The notes under the pieces were generated by a model. The model ran no database searches and was not told the DNA's origin. It saw nothing but the letters and a program-made list of their open reading frames with translations. This document shows positions 1 to 12,159 of a stretch of DNA of 64,000 nucleotides, piece after piece. A program made the position numbers and the translations under genes. The number at the start of each line of letters is the position of its first letter. The stretch's first letter is position 1. The stretch is from Sesamum alatum (Eukaryota > Streptophyta > Magnoliopsida > Lamiales > Pedaliaceae), in assembly GCA_034509735.1 (NCBI GenBank), contig JACGWO010000005.1, positions 39,338,479 to 39,402,478 on the forward strand, in the 5' to 3' direction.

Positions 1-1250
1 AACAATTAGTGCAAGCTTTGCCTTTCAATAGGGGGTGTAGTTGTAATACAGTTACAACTTTAGGGGGTGTAGCTGTAATTTTACAAAAGGCAGGGAGTGT
101 TTGTGTAATTGAGCCTAACCTCAGGGGATGTCACTGTAATTTACCCTAAATAGAAAAATGATACCCCTTAATTGAAGAATATGATGCCAAAATTGTAAGG
201 TACTTTAAATTGCAGTACCAATATTGCAAAGTACTCACGTCGCCTTGTCCTTAGAAATCTTATTACAGTATAAAAAATACAAATGAACCTTTTTATACCA
301 TTTCAAGCTATTTTGAAAAATATGATACTAATATCAAAAAGTATCCCAAATTATGGTACCAAAAATACAATCTTCTCATTTTTTTAATAATTAAAAAGGA
401 ATATGTTAACATCATGAATGTTTCTTTTTGTTATGTTTCTTATATTTATTATTTTTTCATGTTACTTTTTTTTCTTTTATGTGAATTTCAACTACACATG
501 TACACATGAAAATTACACTTAAAATAAATGAATAAATATTTATAAAATTTCAATAAACTCCTCATACTTTGTGCCACACATTACTATACCCAAAATGCAT
601 TTATTTATTAAAAAAAATAAGAACTCGCCCACTAAACATTAATCCCCCCGAGGCAATTGTAACTTATTCTTGTTAAAGATGGGTCACAAATCGAATAATA
701 GGAGAGTTGGAAAACCACTTTCGATCCTTATAAAAAATAGGGATAATTTACAACGAGCTTTTTTAAAATTTGATAGCGTTATAAATACACTATTTTTATT
801 TTAAAAATTACCAATAACCCCTTCATTAGTTTTCCATACAATTTTTGTGGTGAACTGACTAAAATACCTTTAAAACTATAAATTATAAGTTTTTTTTGAA
901 GTTTTCTAAAATTATTTTATGGACTAAGTGGACCTTTTTTTCTAAAAGAAGATCAAAATTTTCCATTTACCTTGTCCAATTTTTTTTTAAAATTTTTAAT
1001 TTTTTTAAAAGGAAAAAAACACAATAAGGCAAAGTTGATAATTTCAGTTATTTATCAAGAATTACATAATTTCATCAGTTATTATTATTAAAAAAAAAAG
1101 GAATCCGACGAGGGCAATTGTGTACTTTGAATGAATCCCAGGTGGCGAAGGCTGGAACTCTTTCTGAGCCAACCCAAACTGATCATATTTTTTTATCAGT
1201 CACCACAAAATAGAGTTGCGATTCTCCCGCAATTCCCACACCAGATAACA
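1..1250. other. Intergenic region upstream of GLYK
   Basis: No gene is seen here. Positions 1-148 hold the right half of a fold-back element whose left half lies outside the window; it has phrases such as gggggtgtagctgtaatttt and related copies near 23.4, 24.0 and 31.6 kb. Positions about 720-1020 resemble a second AT-rich repeat, also seen near 40.3-40.7 kb, with the shared phrase gtgaactgacnaaaat followed by tataaattataa. The last 150 bases are probably the GLYK promoter and 5' UTR, but I could not fix a TATA box. Confidence 0.6.
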
Positions 1251-4200
1251 ATGGCGGTGCTGACTCTATTCTCCCCGTCAACCAACCCTTCTCTGCTTAC
1301 CTCATCACCCTCATCACTCTCCATTTCCTATTATTTTAATCACAATGACTGTACAGAGTCAGATTGGTATTGTCTGCGCAAGAATAATTCCAAATGGGCT
1401 CCATTTTCCACGAGTTCCTTAGTTTCTAAGCAGAGAACAAGGGCAAGAACTAAATCAAAGCTATGCTTGATGCAGTCCCAGATGATGCCCGAGTCCTCAA
1501 ATTCATCAGGTGAGTTAGTGAGGTTGTGTCCTTTTTTGTGGGTGTTTCTTGCATTATGGGATGATTATGCAAGATTCTTGACATTATCTGTTAAATTTTG
1601 ATTTCGCAACAGATTATCTTTTTTGGTTTTATTTTGTAGTTTGGGAACTCTTGTGATCATTCCTGGTAAAGGGTTCATGTTGTTTTGTTGAATTTTGTTT
1701 TATGATTGTTGTTGTTTTGTTGATTTATTCAATTTTGTTGGTACTGTTAAGAGATTGAATAGAAGAAGTGAAAATATTAAGACAAAGACAGTCAGTATCA
1801 GCTGATTGTTAGACTTGTAGTCTGGACTGTAAGGTTTATGTTAAACTTATGACTGTATTAAGTGATGATTCCAGTGCATTTGTGTTATTCATGTGTTGAT
1901 TGTTTCTAGTCTCTATTTGCTTTGATGAATTCCATGATTCTTGTTTCTTCCTACATTCAAAGAAGAGAAGTGAAAATGAGCCTTCAGCAAGAGTGGCATA
2001 AAGACATTTGAAGGGGGTGTGTCAATAGATCAACTTTCAAACTTGTCAGAGCTCTGATAGAAAAAAAAAAAAAAAAAAAAAAGAAAGATTTTTAACCTCT
2101 GAACATTAGCAAGAGTTTTTGGTAGCTATTTGTTTGAAGGGAAAGAAAAAAGAGTCTTGATGAAGAGCAGCTTTGAGGTATATCAACAGTTAGGACGTTC
2201 TTCATAATTCCCTCACGGGTGGTTGAATTGCCTAAGCAATAGGTGATTCTTGTTTGATAAGAACTCTAAGCAATGTTCTAACAGAAAATGATGTTTTCCC
2301 TTTATCCCGCTGCTGGGCCTCTTACGGTTATCTGCCTTCCACAATAGGGGCTCATTAATTATATTTTAAAGCACTCTAATTGCACCAAAATGTGAAATTT
2401 AAAAGTTAAAGAAATCATCTGATGGTGAGTCCCGTGAGTTCTGTGAGTAATCTAATTGGACCGTTTAGTCCGCCTACTGCATATGTTGCTGTGAGTTAAT
2501 TCTTTGCATCATAATTCGGTGGAGAATTTGTAAAATAGATCCCCTGCTACAAAAGAGAAGGAGAATCAAGCACAAGAAAATACAAACTTTCAATGTTCAC
2601 AGAATTCTCTCTTAGAATAGAATTGTTGTCGGATCCGGTAGATGGGTTCTTAATGCTCGTTTCTTAGTAATAGTTGCTATTTTTATGCAGGCAGTGGATG
2701 TTCATGGATGAAGGACAACTCTTCTGTTCAAGATGAAATTGCTGGTCATGGGATGAGGGAAGGTCCGTTGCATTCAGTGTTTCCTACAAAAGCAGCGGAA
2801 GTATCTTCTGTGAAGGACCTCTTTGAATTTATATGCGCCGGTCCTCTTATGGACAAAGTCGGCTTGACCCCAGACAAGGTGGCTGAATCCATTGACAAGT
2901 GGGTAATATGTGGATCACAGCTATGCAGATTGTTTAAGCTAAACGAACTTTATCTCACGGAGCCACAAAAAGTTCGGATTTACCATTACTACATTCCAGT
3001 CTTCTTGTGGTGTGAAGAAGAAATCTCTCATCATAATTCCAAGTTCAAAGACGAAGATGATATCCCTCCTCTAGTGGTACTTTTTGACGATCAAGGGATT
3101 GCTTAATTCTTAACTAATCCTTCTATATGTTGCTCAGAATGGTTCTCATACGCTTCCGTATTTAAACAGTGTTTGCCAGATGCCGAGTGGAATACCAACT
3201 ATGAAGCTGGCATTATCTTTTGATAATTTTATTTACTCTTGATGCAGATTGGTTTCAGTGCACCACAAGGTTGTGGAAAAACTACGCTAGTTTTTGCCCT
3301 GGATTTCCTCTTCCGTATAAATGGGAGGTAGATTACAAGATGGTAATATTTGTAGAAAGTAAGATATTGAAGATTAATTCAAAACGTAAGAACTGACCAA
3401 CTTACAATTTCAGGAATACTGCAACTATATCTATTGATGACTTTTATCTGACAGCAGAGGGTCAGGTAAAATTTTAGTTAATGTTTCGCATTAACATCTG
3501 TGACGTTTTCCTCTCTGATGAATTTTAATATCCATTTTAGGCGAAACTGAGAGAAAGCAATCCCGGGAATGCACTCCTAGAGGTAGTTCGAACAACTTCT
3601 CTCTGAAATTGAACTTATCTTCTTACAACTGTTATTTAATAACTTTTTCACCTTCAGTTCCGTGGAAATGCTGGAAGCCATGATCTCTCCTTGTCCATCG
3701 AGACACTGACAGCCGTAAGCAAATTAACTAAAGAAGGTGGGATCTACCATATTGTAAATCCGTCCTAATTCTTTGGATCATGTTATGGTGGCATAATAGT
3801 TATTTATATTGTCAAAATTCCAGGCAAAAAAATGAAGCTTCCTCGATATGACAAAGTAAGCATAAGTGACCAAACTCTTGCTCTCAAATATTTGGTATGT
3901 AATTAACTCATTAATTATTATATTCTATTTTGCAGTCCGCATATAGCGGTCGAGGTGACAGAGCTGATCCGTCGACATGGCCAGAGGTAGAAGGCCCTTT
4001 AACGGTGAGTAGATCTAGCTAGACCTCGTGATTGGTGAGTTCATAATGGATTTACTTCAACATGATGTAACTTTGTGATGTTCTTGCGGACGATGAGTTA
4101 CATGGTTGGGAATAATTTGCTCAGTTTGATGCCTAAAATGGCTATTACTGTTTTCTTCAAGCTTTCAGATATAACTTAAAAGGTTGTCGTATACTTCTCC

Positions 4201-4958
4201 AGAATCAATGGATTTTCTTGTAATATACCCAAAACTTAGGGGTTGTCTATTTAATCACCGCCTGTTCTTCTCATGGTTCATAGGCTGTTCTATTTGAGGG
4301 TTGGATGCTCGGATTTAAGCCCGTTCCATCAGAAGTTGTGAAGTCTGTAGATCCACAGGTTCGAGAACTGTGACGGCTCCCACTTGCTACCTTATTATCT
4401 TCATCCAACCGGCCTATAACCTCATTTTTTCAACATAATTTGCAGCTGGAGATCGTTAACAAAAACTTGGAAGCTTATTTTGATGCATGGGACAAGTTCA
4501 TCAAATCATGGATAGTAATCAAGATTCAGGATCCGAGTTGTGTCTATCAGTGGCGATTACAGGTAAGTTCCCTTCTTGTCCCATCATCTGAAAAAATGTC
4601 ATTTCATGCCGGGCAGTCCTCTGACTGGCAACGTGGGGTATCTTCAGGCCGAGATCGCTATGAGGGCCGATGGAAAACCTGGAATGTCCGACGAGGAGGT
4701 AGTTTTAAAGTGTTTTCGACTGAAATAGTTTGATATCCGCGACTTGCAAAGATTGTATCTTGCAGTTTCATAAACAAACGATTATTTCCTCGTCTTCTGC
4801 TGTAATTTTTACAGGTTTTGGATTTCGTTTCAAGATACTTGCCGGCATACAAAGCATATCTTCCAACCCTTTATGCCGAAGGACCAAATGGATCGGATCC
4901 GGAGCATTTACTCGTGGTTGAGATTGATGAGGGCAGAAACCCCATCCTCGCCAACTAG
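1251..4958 (+). CDS. GLYK: D-glycerate 3-kinase, chloroplastic (GLYK)
   Basis: Phosphorylates D-glycerate to 3-phosphoglycerate with ATP, the last step of the photorespiratory cycle, in the chloroplast stroma. Twelve exons: 1251-1509, 2691-3076, 3248-3327, 3414-3465, 3541-3582, 3658-3736, 3824-3855, 3936-4004, 4284-4358, 4446-4562, 4648-4698, 4815-4958. They sum to 1386 nt, 461 aa, close to the roughly 456 aa of the Arabidopsis protein. The first ~85 residues are rich in Ser/Thr/Arg and poor in acid, like a chloroplast transit peptide. A P-loop, IGFSAPQGCGKTT, lies at residues 216-228, followed by TISIDDFYLT. The C-terminus HLLVVEIDEGRNPILAN is typical of the family. I chose the ATG at 1251 for its good context (acaATGGcg); an in-frame ATG at 1131 would add 40 residues. 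All introns are GT-AG. The location matches Arabidopsis At1g80380, next to IAA15. Confidence 0.96.
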
Positions 4959-5409
4959 AATGTAGACGAGCGGCTTCCAGCTTATTTTTACTTTTTGTAT
5001 GTATATTAATTTCTTTGATTCTTTATTACCAACGAAACAGTCATCATCTAATGTCCAAATTCTGATGGTTCAAGAAAAACAGAGAGAACCTGCTGTCTGA
5101 ACTCTCATGTTTATCTTAACTGTTCATACTGTTCCATATCACCCTAATAAGGATCAAATCTGTTTTTCGGATTCGAACCCATAATCTCTCTTAGCATATC
5201 GTAATAGTTAGTGATTCGGTAGAGTTAATGTTTTATGTCTAGAAATATATGCGTGTAACAACTAATTATAAATGACAGTAAACATACATCAGAAATCAAA
5301 CTTCTTAGTTTTAACTTATGCTCATTATTCCCTCTCCAAACATAGTACAATACTATCAAACCTCAGCAACTTGCAAGATTCTTGCAGCTTCAATCCTCCA
5401 TGCAAGAAC
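4959..5409. other. GLYK 3' UTR and spacer
   Basis: The space between the GLYK stop and the convergent CYSTM gene. It should contain both 3' UTRs. No other gene is seen. A ggattcgaaccc phrase at about 5169-5180 resembles a tRNA B box, but no tRNA cloverleaf could be drawn around it. Confidence 0.5.
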
Positions 5410-5670
5410 TCAACCGCAGTTGCAGCAGCAAATGTCCAGACAGCATTCACATGTCTCAAAACAACAAAAACAGCAACACAACGCGAACAAACTGCATTAA
5501 AAACGTCGAAAAATCACCCTTCAGATATATATTTCTTCCCTCAACCGAAAAAAAAAATAAAAATCATATTCATGTGTCAGTACTTACCATGCATAGAGGC
5601 AGCCTTTCTCCTCATGTCTTCTTTTGACATGATCAGCATAGGACATGTCTTGGTACTGTGGAGCATTCAT
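5410..5670 (-). CDS. CYSTM family small cysteine-rich membrane protein, copy A
   Basis: Two exons on the minus strand, 5670-5588 and 5491-5410, give 54 aa; each exon is too short to stand out alone. The intron has a gtaagt donor and a tgcag acceptor. Exon 1 encodes a polar head ([20 protein letters not shown], then EKGCLYA). Exon 2 encodes the hallmark tail, [19 protein letters not shown] followed by LDICCCNCG. This fits the CYSTM module: small, probably tail-anchored proteins linked to stress and metal tolerance. The Cys-rich stretch is presumed to insert in the membrane. A TATAAAAA box lies about 75 bp upstream of the ATG. A paralogue with the same exon break lies 1.05 kb further on, same strand. 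Specific function unknown. Confidence 0.9.
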
Positions 5671-6719
5671 ACTTGTTTGCTGCTAAGGCTGTGTTTGGTT
5701 GGACTGGAATTTGGATGGATTAATGATTTTTCTGGTTGTTGGTGTTTTTATAGAGGTGGAACTGAGGAGTTTGCTTATGGATTAAGAGTTCACATCACCT
5801 TCTTTAATTTTTTGGTCCACATATATTTATTGAAAATTTCTCTATCTGTGATTATTGTCTTTGATTTTGTGGGATTATCAGTTGGACTATAGGAAATGAG
5901 AATTAGACTTAATTACTAGAAAATCTTTCTTGCAGGTATTGAATATTTTTTTTTTTTTTTTTTTTTCATCATGAAAAGTTTATTTCTTGCATGATTTTGT
6001 GACTCATATTTTTAGATGTTTCAAGAATGCCTTTAAAATTAGCAATATCAGCATCAAACTTGAGGTCCCAATATTCTACAAATATGAAGTATTTAATTCA
6101 AATTCATTAAGTAAATTTGTTATTTTATTATTCCTTATAAGATTTTAATTGTTCTACAAATGTGAAGTATTTAATTCCGATTTTATTAAATATGTGGGTA
6201 TTTATCTCGAATTTATTTTTTTATTATTCATTATGAGATTTTAATTGGTAGTGATTGTATCAAATTAACTGATGACTGATATTTTGATGTAATGATATAA
6301 TTATTGTATTTTTTTTATGGAACTAGTAAAATACATGCGTGCGAGGTATAATTTTTAATTTTTTGGTATATTCTTTTTTTTTTCTTTCTTCATTCTTAGA
6401 TAATGTGAAAATAAGTAAAAATGTTAATGAGAAAATTTTGATACCGAAACTTGATTATTAAAAATGAACTCAAATCTAATATTCATACATCTGGGTTTTC
6501 AAATGGACGATGAAGATCAATTTTAATAGTGTCGTGAGATGATTATATAACAGATAGCGTGACGTGAAGCAGCACTTTTATTCAAATTAATTCAAGATTA
6601 ATTTCAATACACAAAGAAAAGTCATAAACAGGAATTTTTATTTATTTTCTTCTCTTGCTAAAATAAACAGGAAATGGTGACAGATGAAGACATTTGACAG
6701 CAACAGCAAATCCTGTTTT
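5671..6719. other. Spacer between the two CYSTM genes
   Basis: About 1 kb of AT-rich DNA holding the promoter of copy A and the 3' UTR of copy B. There is an oligo-T run near 5946-5966. An imperfect direct repeat lies at about 6070-6135 and 6153-6240, both with ctacaaatntgaagtatttaatt followed by cattatnagattttaattg-type sequence. No coding region is seen. Confidence 0.5.
5745..5752 (-). promoter_or_regulatory. TATA box of CYSTM copy A
   Basis: TATAAAAA on the minus strand, about 75 bp upstream of the start codon at 5670. This is a usual distance for a plant promoter with a short 5' UTR. The transcription start itself is inferred. Confidence 0.6.
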
Positions 6720-7076
6720 TCATAGGCAGCAACAGCAAATACCTGTCAGACAGTACTCACAGCTCTCTGCACAGCAACAACAGCAACACATTGCAAACAA
6801 GCTGTCCCAAAACAGACATGGGCTGTTATGTCTATTTATTATGATCAGAAACTAAGATAGAAAAACACATGAAAAAATGTTTCAAGATTTACCATTTTTA
6901 AACACTTCACAAGAAAATAAGTACTGAAATTTGTAGAATAAAGTAAAATGTAGTAATTTAGAAGTTTGGTCCCTAGGACGGTATACGAACCAAGCGTAGA
7001 GGCATCCTTTTTCTTCGCGGCGTTTCTGGATATGAGCGGAGTAAGAAATGCCTTGATATGCTGGTGGTGTTTGCAT
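6720..7076 (-). CDS. CYSTM family small cysteine-rich membrane protein, copy B
   Basis: Two exons, 7076-6991 and 6801-6720, 55 aa. The head begins MQTPPAYQGISYSAHIQKRR and runs on through EEKGCLYA; the tail is CLFAMCCCCCCAESCEYC then LTGICCCCL. The splice point (a Cys codon split TG|C) and length match copy A, so the two are tandem duplicates that have since diverged. The donor is gttcgt, weaker than the gtaagt of copy A but still GT-AG, and the acceptor is gacag. The tail has lost acidic and Asp residues present in copy A. Same membrane-anchored CYSTM class; exact role unknown. Confidence 0.88.
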
Positions 7077-8273
7077 TTTTCTCTTCTGTTTCTTTCTTCT
7101 GCTTCAAATTGTTTGTGAGGTCTCATATTTATTGCGTAGTTGTGTTGGTTAGTTGTGTATCAAGAACAGCTTTTGAGTGCGCATTAATTTGACAGTTAAG
7201 AGAGCGGCACCTCTAGCATTGATTGGAGCTAAAGGTAGGTTGAAATGAAAAATGTCTCCCCCCCCCCCCCCTCCCCCTCCCCCAACCAACACACACATGC
7301 ACAGATGAATAATTATACATTGATAGTTGTGATTGTCAAAAGACTAAAGCTTAAGATCGTGGGACTCTCGAAGAATTATGCGGTCACTTATACCTAGATA
7401 GTTGTCCTGTTGAAGACCTGAAGGGTAAGTGAATGTTATATAGTCCATGGAATAGGAGGTAGCACGAATCTGGGGTTAGAATTCGGATTCAGAGGGAAGA
7501 CAGATAGCTGACATCATGCACTTTTGAGCAAAAACAGAGCAATAGCTACTGAGGTACAACTTCGACCAATGTTCTTGACTAATTGCACAGATAAACATAG
7601 GGATGGAACTGCATACAAGAGAAATTTATGGAATAGTGTATGATCAACCTCACAAGAAAAAGTTGCATATAAAGCTGACAGAAATGGAGATCTCTACGAT
7701 GTGATCTGCCCTTCGACGTTTCAGACAATGATGGTGATGCCTGCCCTTATTGGGCTCTCAGGAAACATCAGATATAGAGTAGATGTACTCTACCATTACT
7801 TAACGAGCATCGAGCAAAATCATCACAACCTAACTTGGCATACAACTGAAGGTCGTTCCAGAAAGCAAAATACAGAAATTAAATAGAATGAGATCAAGCT
7901 TTAATGAATCACCGAAAGAGCTTTCTTTCCATTAAAACATTACAAATGTCATACTACAAAGTCATCAAACATCCTATTACTCTCTTCGTCCGGATACTAA
8001 TCATCAGAGAGTACACTATTACAATGTGATCTCAAGAATTCTTGGCCATAGAACAAATAAAGAGCTAGAACTATGATGATCAAACAACAAGAATACAACA
8101 AACGAATGCCGAAAACACCTGGAACAATATGTAGCTAACAAAGACACCACCTCCACCAGTTAGCACATCTAGAGAATGATCATTAGATAAATGGTGACGG
8201 GCCAACCACATCTATCTCTATCTATATATATCTATAGCTAAAACGAATATCAAATTCGACAAGATTGATCAAC
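7077..8273. other. Intergenic region
   Basis: Upstream region of CYSTM copy B and probable 3' UTR of the glycosyltransferase (about 7900-8273). A C-rich low-complexity tract lies at about 7257-7283. No reading frame with family resemblance was found. Confidence 0.5.
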
Positions 8274-9062
8274 CTAATCTGCCTTCTTCCCAGCAGATTT
8301 CTGGTACTCCTCCAACTCTTTCACCCACAAATCCCCAAACTCACAATCCTTCCACTGCTCAAACCACGGCCCTCCAAGCGTATAATGTATCGCCTTAGGG
8401 ACCGTGCTCTGATCGCCCTCGACAACCTTATTATGCCCGACGAGGAAATTCCACGCAAATGGAACCTCCCCAATCTCATCATCATTCAACCACTGAAACC
8501 TATGCAGAAAAGCCCCTGTCTCCTTATTCACAACCTCAGGAGTTAAAACCTTGTTCTTGGAGTGCCCACAATTGTACAAAACCATGGAAGACCAGTTCTT
8601 GCGAGGATACACCGTCTGCACGGCGCCGTCCATTTTCGTAGTCTCTTTGGGCGCATAATTGTGCTGCACGCACATTACTGCGTACTTATCATCAATCAAA
8701 TCAACTAATTTCTTGATATCATCTAAGTACAAGAAATCACAATCCACAAACATGGCCCAGCCCTCATAATTCGCCAAATACGGGGTCAAGAAACGGGAGA
8801 AGGAGAACTCAGTGCTCTCCAGCTTCCCCCTGTCGCGCCAATAAGCGCCTTTCTGCCGCAATTCCGATTGCTTAATCGGGCAAATCTCAACTGGGATTGA
8901 GGATCTTTTCAGCAAAGAATAGCGGCAGACCTCATAAGCAACATCTTCACGCGGATCATACCCTATGAAAACCTTGAACGCCTTCACACTACCGTTGCTC
9001 AAATTCTTGGAAATGGGATCGGAATTCTTTACCTCAACGCCGTTTGAAGAACGCAAATCCAT
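8274..9062 (-). CDS. Nucleotide-diphospho-sugar transferase family protein
   Basis: A single uninterrupted coding exon of 262 aa. It belongs to the plant GT-A-fold nucleotide-sugar transferases, which move a sugar from a nucleotide donor to an acceptor. Residues 31-36 (VFIGYD) look like the first Rossmann strand. A DxD-type metal and donor-binding motif, DCDF, lies at 107-110 in MFVDCDFLYLDD. Conserved aromatic segments such as HYTLGGPWFEQW (226-237) lie near the C-terminus. No signal peptide or membrane segment is visible, so it may be cytosolic or peripheral. I chose the ATG at 9062 because a splice acceptor (ttttgctgcag) lies 15 bases upstream, so the longer open frame is probably 5' UTR intron. 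Acceptor and linkage are unknown. It ends LEEYQKSAGKKAD. Confidence 0.88.
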   Translation of the reverse strand: MDLRSSNGVEVKNSDPISKNLSNGSVKAFKVFIGYDPREDVAYEVCRYSLLKRSSIPVEICPIKQSELRQKGAYWRDRGKLESTEFSFSRFLTPYLANYEGWAMFVDCDFLYLDDIKKLVDLIDDKYAVMCVQHNYAPKETTKMDGAVQTVYPRKNWSSMVLYNCGHSKNKVLTPEVVNKETGAFLHRFQWLNDDEIGEVPFAWNFLVGHNKVVEGDQSTVPKAIHYTLGGPWFEQWKDCEFGDLWVKELEEYQKSAGKKAD

Positions 9063-9077
9063 AATCGAAACTCCAAT

Positions 9078-9174
9078 CTGCAGCAAAAAGAAAACAGCCC
9101 ACAAAAATTAATCCAAAGAACGGGCAAGATCATGTCATTTTCACAGCATTAAGTTACATGGAATTGAAATGTAC
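9078..9174 (-). other. Probable 5' UTR intron of the glycosyltransferase gene
   Basis: On the minus strand a donor (actag|gtacat) at 9174 and an acceptor (tgctgcag|att) at 9078 frame a 97-base AT-rich segment just upstream of the start codon. This would explain why the frame stays open upstream without an ATG. Inferred from splice signals only. Confidence 0.5.
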
Positions 9175-10380
9175 CTAGTTAGTAGATCTGGGATGGGGAA
9201 AAATACAATGGAAGAGAACAATTTTTTACTGGATGTGCAAGAAAATGAGTCAAGATTGCATTTTTATACGGAAAAACGAGTAAAGGGATTTTCTTCTTTT
9301 CCCAAATTATTTTGGATTAATTTAGATCACAGATTTTTTCGAATTCGTGCACACCGTTGTCGGTGGGGTAAAAGGATTGCGAAGATTTAGCACTGACAAC
9401 GATGAATTTAGATGGCTTTTCTTTTCTGTCTACTTGAATTGCCCCTTGATTTCAATACTTGGATTGGACTCGTATTCGTTTACTTTTTATTATTAGATTG
9501 TGTGTAAGAGCAGCTTAATATATCCGTATAAATTGCTTAATTTTATGAAGTTTGTTTATAATCGTGTATAAAAAGAAAAGATATTTTTCATCCACAAACG
9601 TCAGTTATGATACTATTATATCAATTTTTTTATTGTAATACCTTTAAGTTCGTCTCTCTCTTTTTTTTTAAATTCTTTCTCTTATTTTGAAATATGATTT
9701 GTTGATTTATAAACATTATTTTTATAACAAGTAAGAAAGATTATTTAATATATTTGTGCAGTATTAATATGCCACGACAACTAGTTGTACTAAAACTTAA
9801 GTGGCATTTATATTATTTCATACAAAAATTGAAAATTCACAAACTTTTTATCATTTTTTTTCTACTTGAATAAATACTTTCAAACACTCCCTATTTGTCT
9901 TCTTAATCATCTTTTTGTTTTTTTAAAAATTTCATATAACATATATATATGTATGTATATATAATTTTCGTAGCAAAAGGTCTTTACAAACACCCTCTTA
10001 CTGTGGATATAAAAAACGACTAGCACTTTTTTTTCTTCTTTGAGGTGTAATTCGAATAATGTTTTAGAGGGTCATTCATTCTAGTACTACTCTTATCGTT
10101 ATTGGGCCATCCATTATGCTCGGACAAAACTTGAAAACCCATTTCTAAGCCTAGTTCGGGTCGATTTGGTTTGGACTTCTTGTTTCCGGGTCTTACTAGT
10201 TGGATTTCAAATGCAAAACAATAAAAGTAAAATTCAGCCTCTAAATGCTATTTTTAGGAATGCTAATACGTCGAGTTTGAGACGAGTTTGTTAAAATTCG
10301 AAATTAAACTTGTTAAGAATTTTTGGGATTTGAACCACCCCACCTTGAACTTGGGATTCAGTGGGTTGTAAATTTGACAG
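9175..10380. other. Intergenic region
   Basis: Promoter side of the glycosyltransferase gene, then AT-rich DNA with a short (AT)n/gtatgtatat tract at about 9940-9963. No gene or clear element boundary is seen. Confidence 0.5.
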
Positions 10381-10630
10381 AGTTAAATACATTTTACTGT
10401 CCTATGAAATTTAAAAAATTAAAAAAAAAATCCTTGTGAAAATAGAAACAAAAAACCCCGTGGCATTAAAAGGTAATGCTCTTTGCCTATCTGACCAGAG
10501 GAGTTTTTTGCAAATCAATTTTCAAATGCTAGGTGGATTTTTTTAAAATCTTCTTTTCTCATAGGAGTTGTTTTAATTTTTTATTTGAAACTTCTTTAAT
10601 TTCACGAGGATAAATTACATTTAATCAAAA
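10381..10630. repeat. Short fold-back (MITE-like) element
   Basis: The left end (agttaaatacattttactgt) matches imperfectly the reverse complement of the right end (gataaattacatttaatc), and both continue into a shared cctatgaaattt / aatttcacgagg pairing. About 250 bp, non-coding. Target duplication not resolved. Confidence 0.5.
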
Positions 10631-10754
10631 TTTGAGAAGTTATTATTTCTTTTCAAGATAAGTAATGGTCGTATATGAATGGGGCTAAATCCAGGTTGTC
10701 CGAAAATGCAATAGGCACAAAACTCCTCTAAACTAAAAAAGAATAGTCGAAAGT

Positions 10755-11391
10755 CATGTTTGGTATAACTTAGGAATAACAATAATCATTACTTTGGAAT
10801 GTCCATTCTCATAAGTATGGGATTAGACATTTCTCTACTTACGCATGGTATTAGCTATTCCCAATAGATTGGGAATAGATTTATTTTATATATTGCTAAA
10901 ATAACTTTTAATAAAATTATAATTGCAAGATTTTATAATCACGAAATTATATATTATTTTGAATACATTAAATAAAATAAATATCAATATAAAATATTTA
11001 AACATGTGTTACCAAAATATAAAATATATAAAAATAAAAAAATAAATTCTTAAATATTTTATCAAATATAATAGAAAATTATTAACATTTTTATACGCAT
11101 TTTACCAAATATTACTATAAGTATGAGCATTTATCAAATAATAAGTATTTATCAAAAGAATTTAAATATATGAAAACGTCCAACAATATATATTATAAAC
11201 TTATAATTAATTTAACGAATGAAATTCTTACCAACAAAAAGAAAATAGAAAGTTTTGATTCAATTCCCTTTTTCATTCCTTTGGTATACCAATCATAGGA
11301 ATGATATACCAAAATCATTCTATTCCTACTTTTATTCCATTCCTAATTTCATTCCATTCCCACTCAATTCCATTCCTATGTATCAATCATG
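10755..11391. mobile_element. Non-autonomous DNA transposon (MITE), about 640 bp
   Basis: The ends are imperfect inverted repeats: catgtttggtataacttagg on the left, and on the right the reverse complement of catgattgatacataggaat. Inside, both arms are rich in ggaat/attcc motifs and the centre is very AT-rich. No transposase is present. Superfamily not determined; hAT-like is possible. Confidence 0.6.
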
Positions 11392-12159
11392 CCCTAAAGA
11401 GTCCAAATATTTAGTTAGCACCTAGTTTTATTTTTTTTCCACTCGCAACACACCAAAGGTGTGTTGAGGTTATAGAGAAAATAAACTAAGTGCTACTTGA
11501 ATATTTAGAATCTTAAATAGTTAGTAAATGAGTACAAAATAGACATTATTAAATCAGTTACAAATCATACAAATTAAGAAAATAGTATAGGATGAAATTA
11601 TATCCTTCTATTTCAAAATATTAAGATGTCTCATTCATATATATATATATAGTTTTAGGTGGGGTTTGTATCTCATTTTATTTTTAATGGGGTGTAATTT
11701 GAATACAATCATATACGCATCAGAATAATAATTACAATAGATATGATGCACCCTCACTATTTTTTTTTCAAAGTCCAGAGTTAAGGGAGTGGGCCTCAAT
11801 TTAGCAACCTAATAGACCTGACCATACTGTCATGAGCAATGTATCAAGCCTATATTGTGTTGATTTTTTTAAACAGGCCAAAAAACGAGCCGAATGCAAC
11901 CAGGTGGCTTAGATACAACAAGGTCGATATGTCACATGTTTTATGCATCATAAGACATATCATACCAAAAAATCAGCAACAAACTCTTCCTAGATCGTGT
12001 CGACTGACTTGGTAAACAGTAGCTAAAACAGAACTCGCTGAAATCGAGCTAACTGGCAAGACTCATTCAAAAAGTTATAACTTCTTCAAAATAAGTTCAA
12101 ATCACAATCTGTTTTCTCGTTAGTTAGCTTAATCACATGGCTTTCTAATGGGGCATCAC
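11392..12159. other. Intergenic region
   Basis: AT-rich, with a (TA)n stretch at about 11638-11651. No gene is seen. The sequence just before the LTR relic may belong to the same retrotransposon. Confidence 0.4.

Noticed and set aside
5169..5180. tRNA B-box-like ggattcgaaccc
   Set aside because: No cloverleaf with acceptor and anticodon arms could be drawn around it.
5272..5892. 206-codon plus frame
   Set aside because: It is the opposite strand of CYSTM copy A and its intron; composition is not protein-like.
8265..8641. Plus-strand frames of 60-93 codons
   Set aside because: They mirror the glycosyltransferase coding exon on the minus strand.
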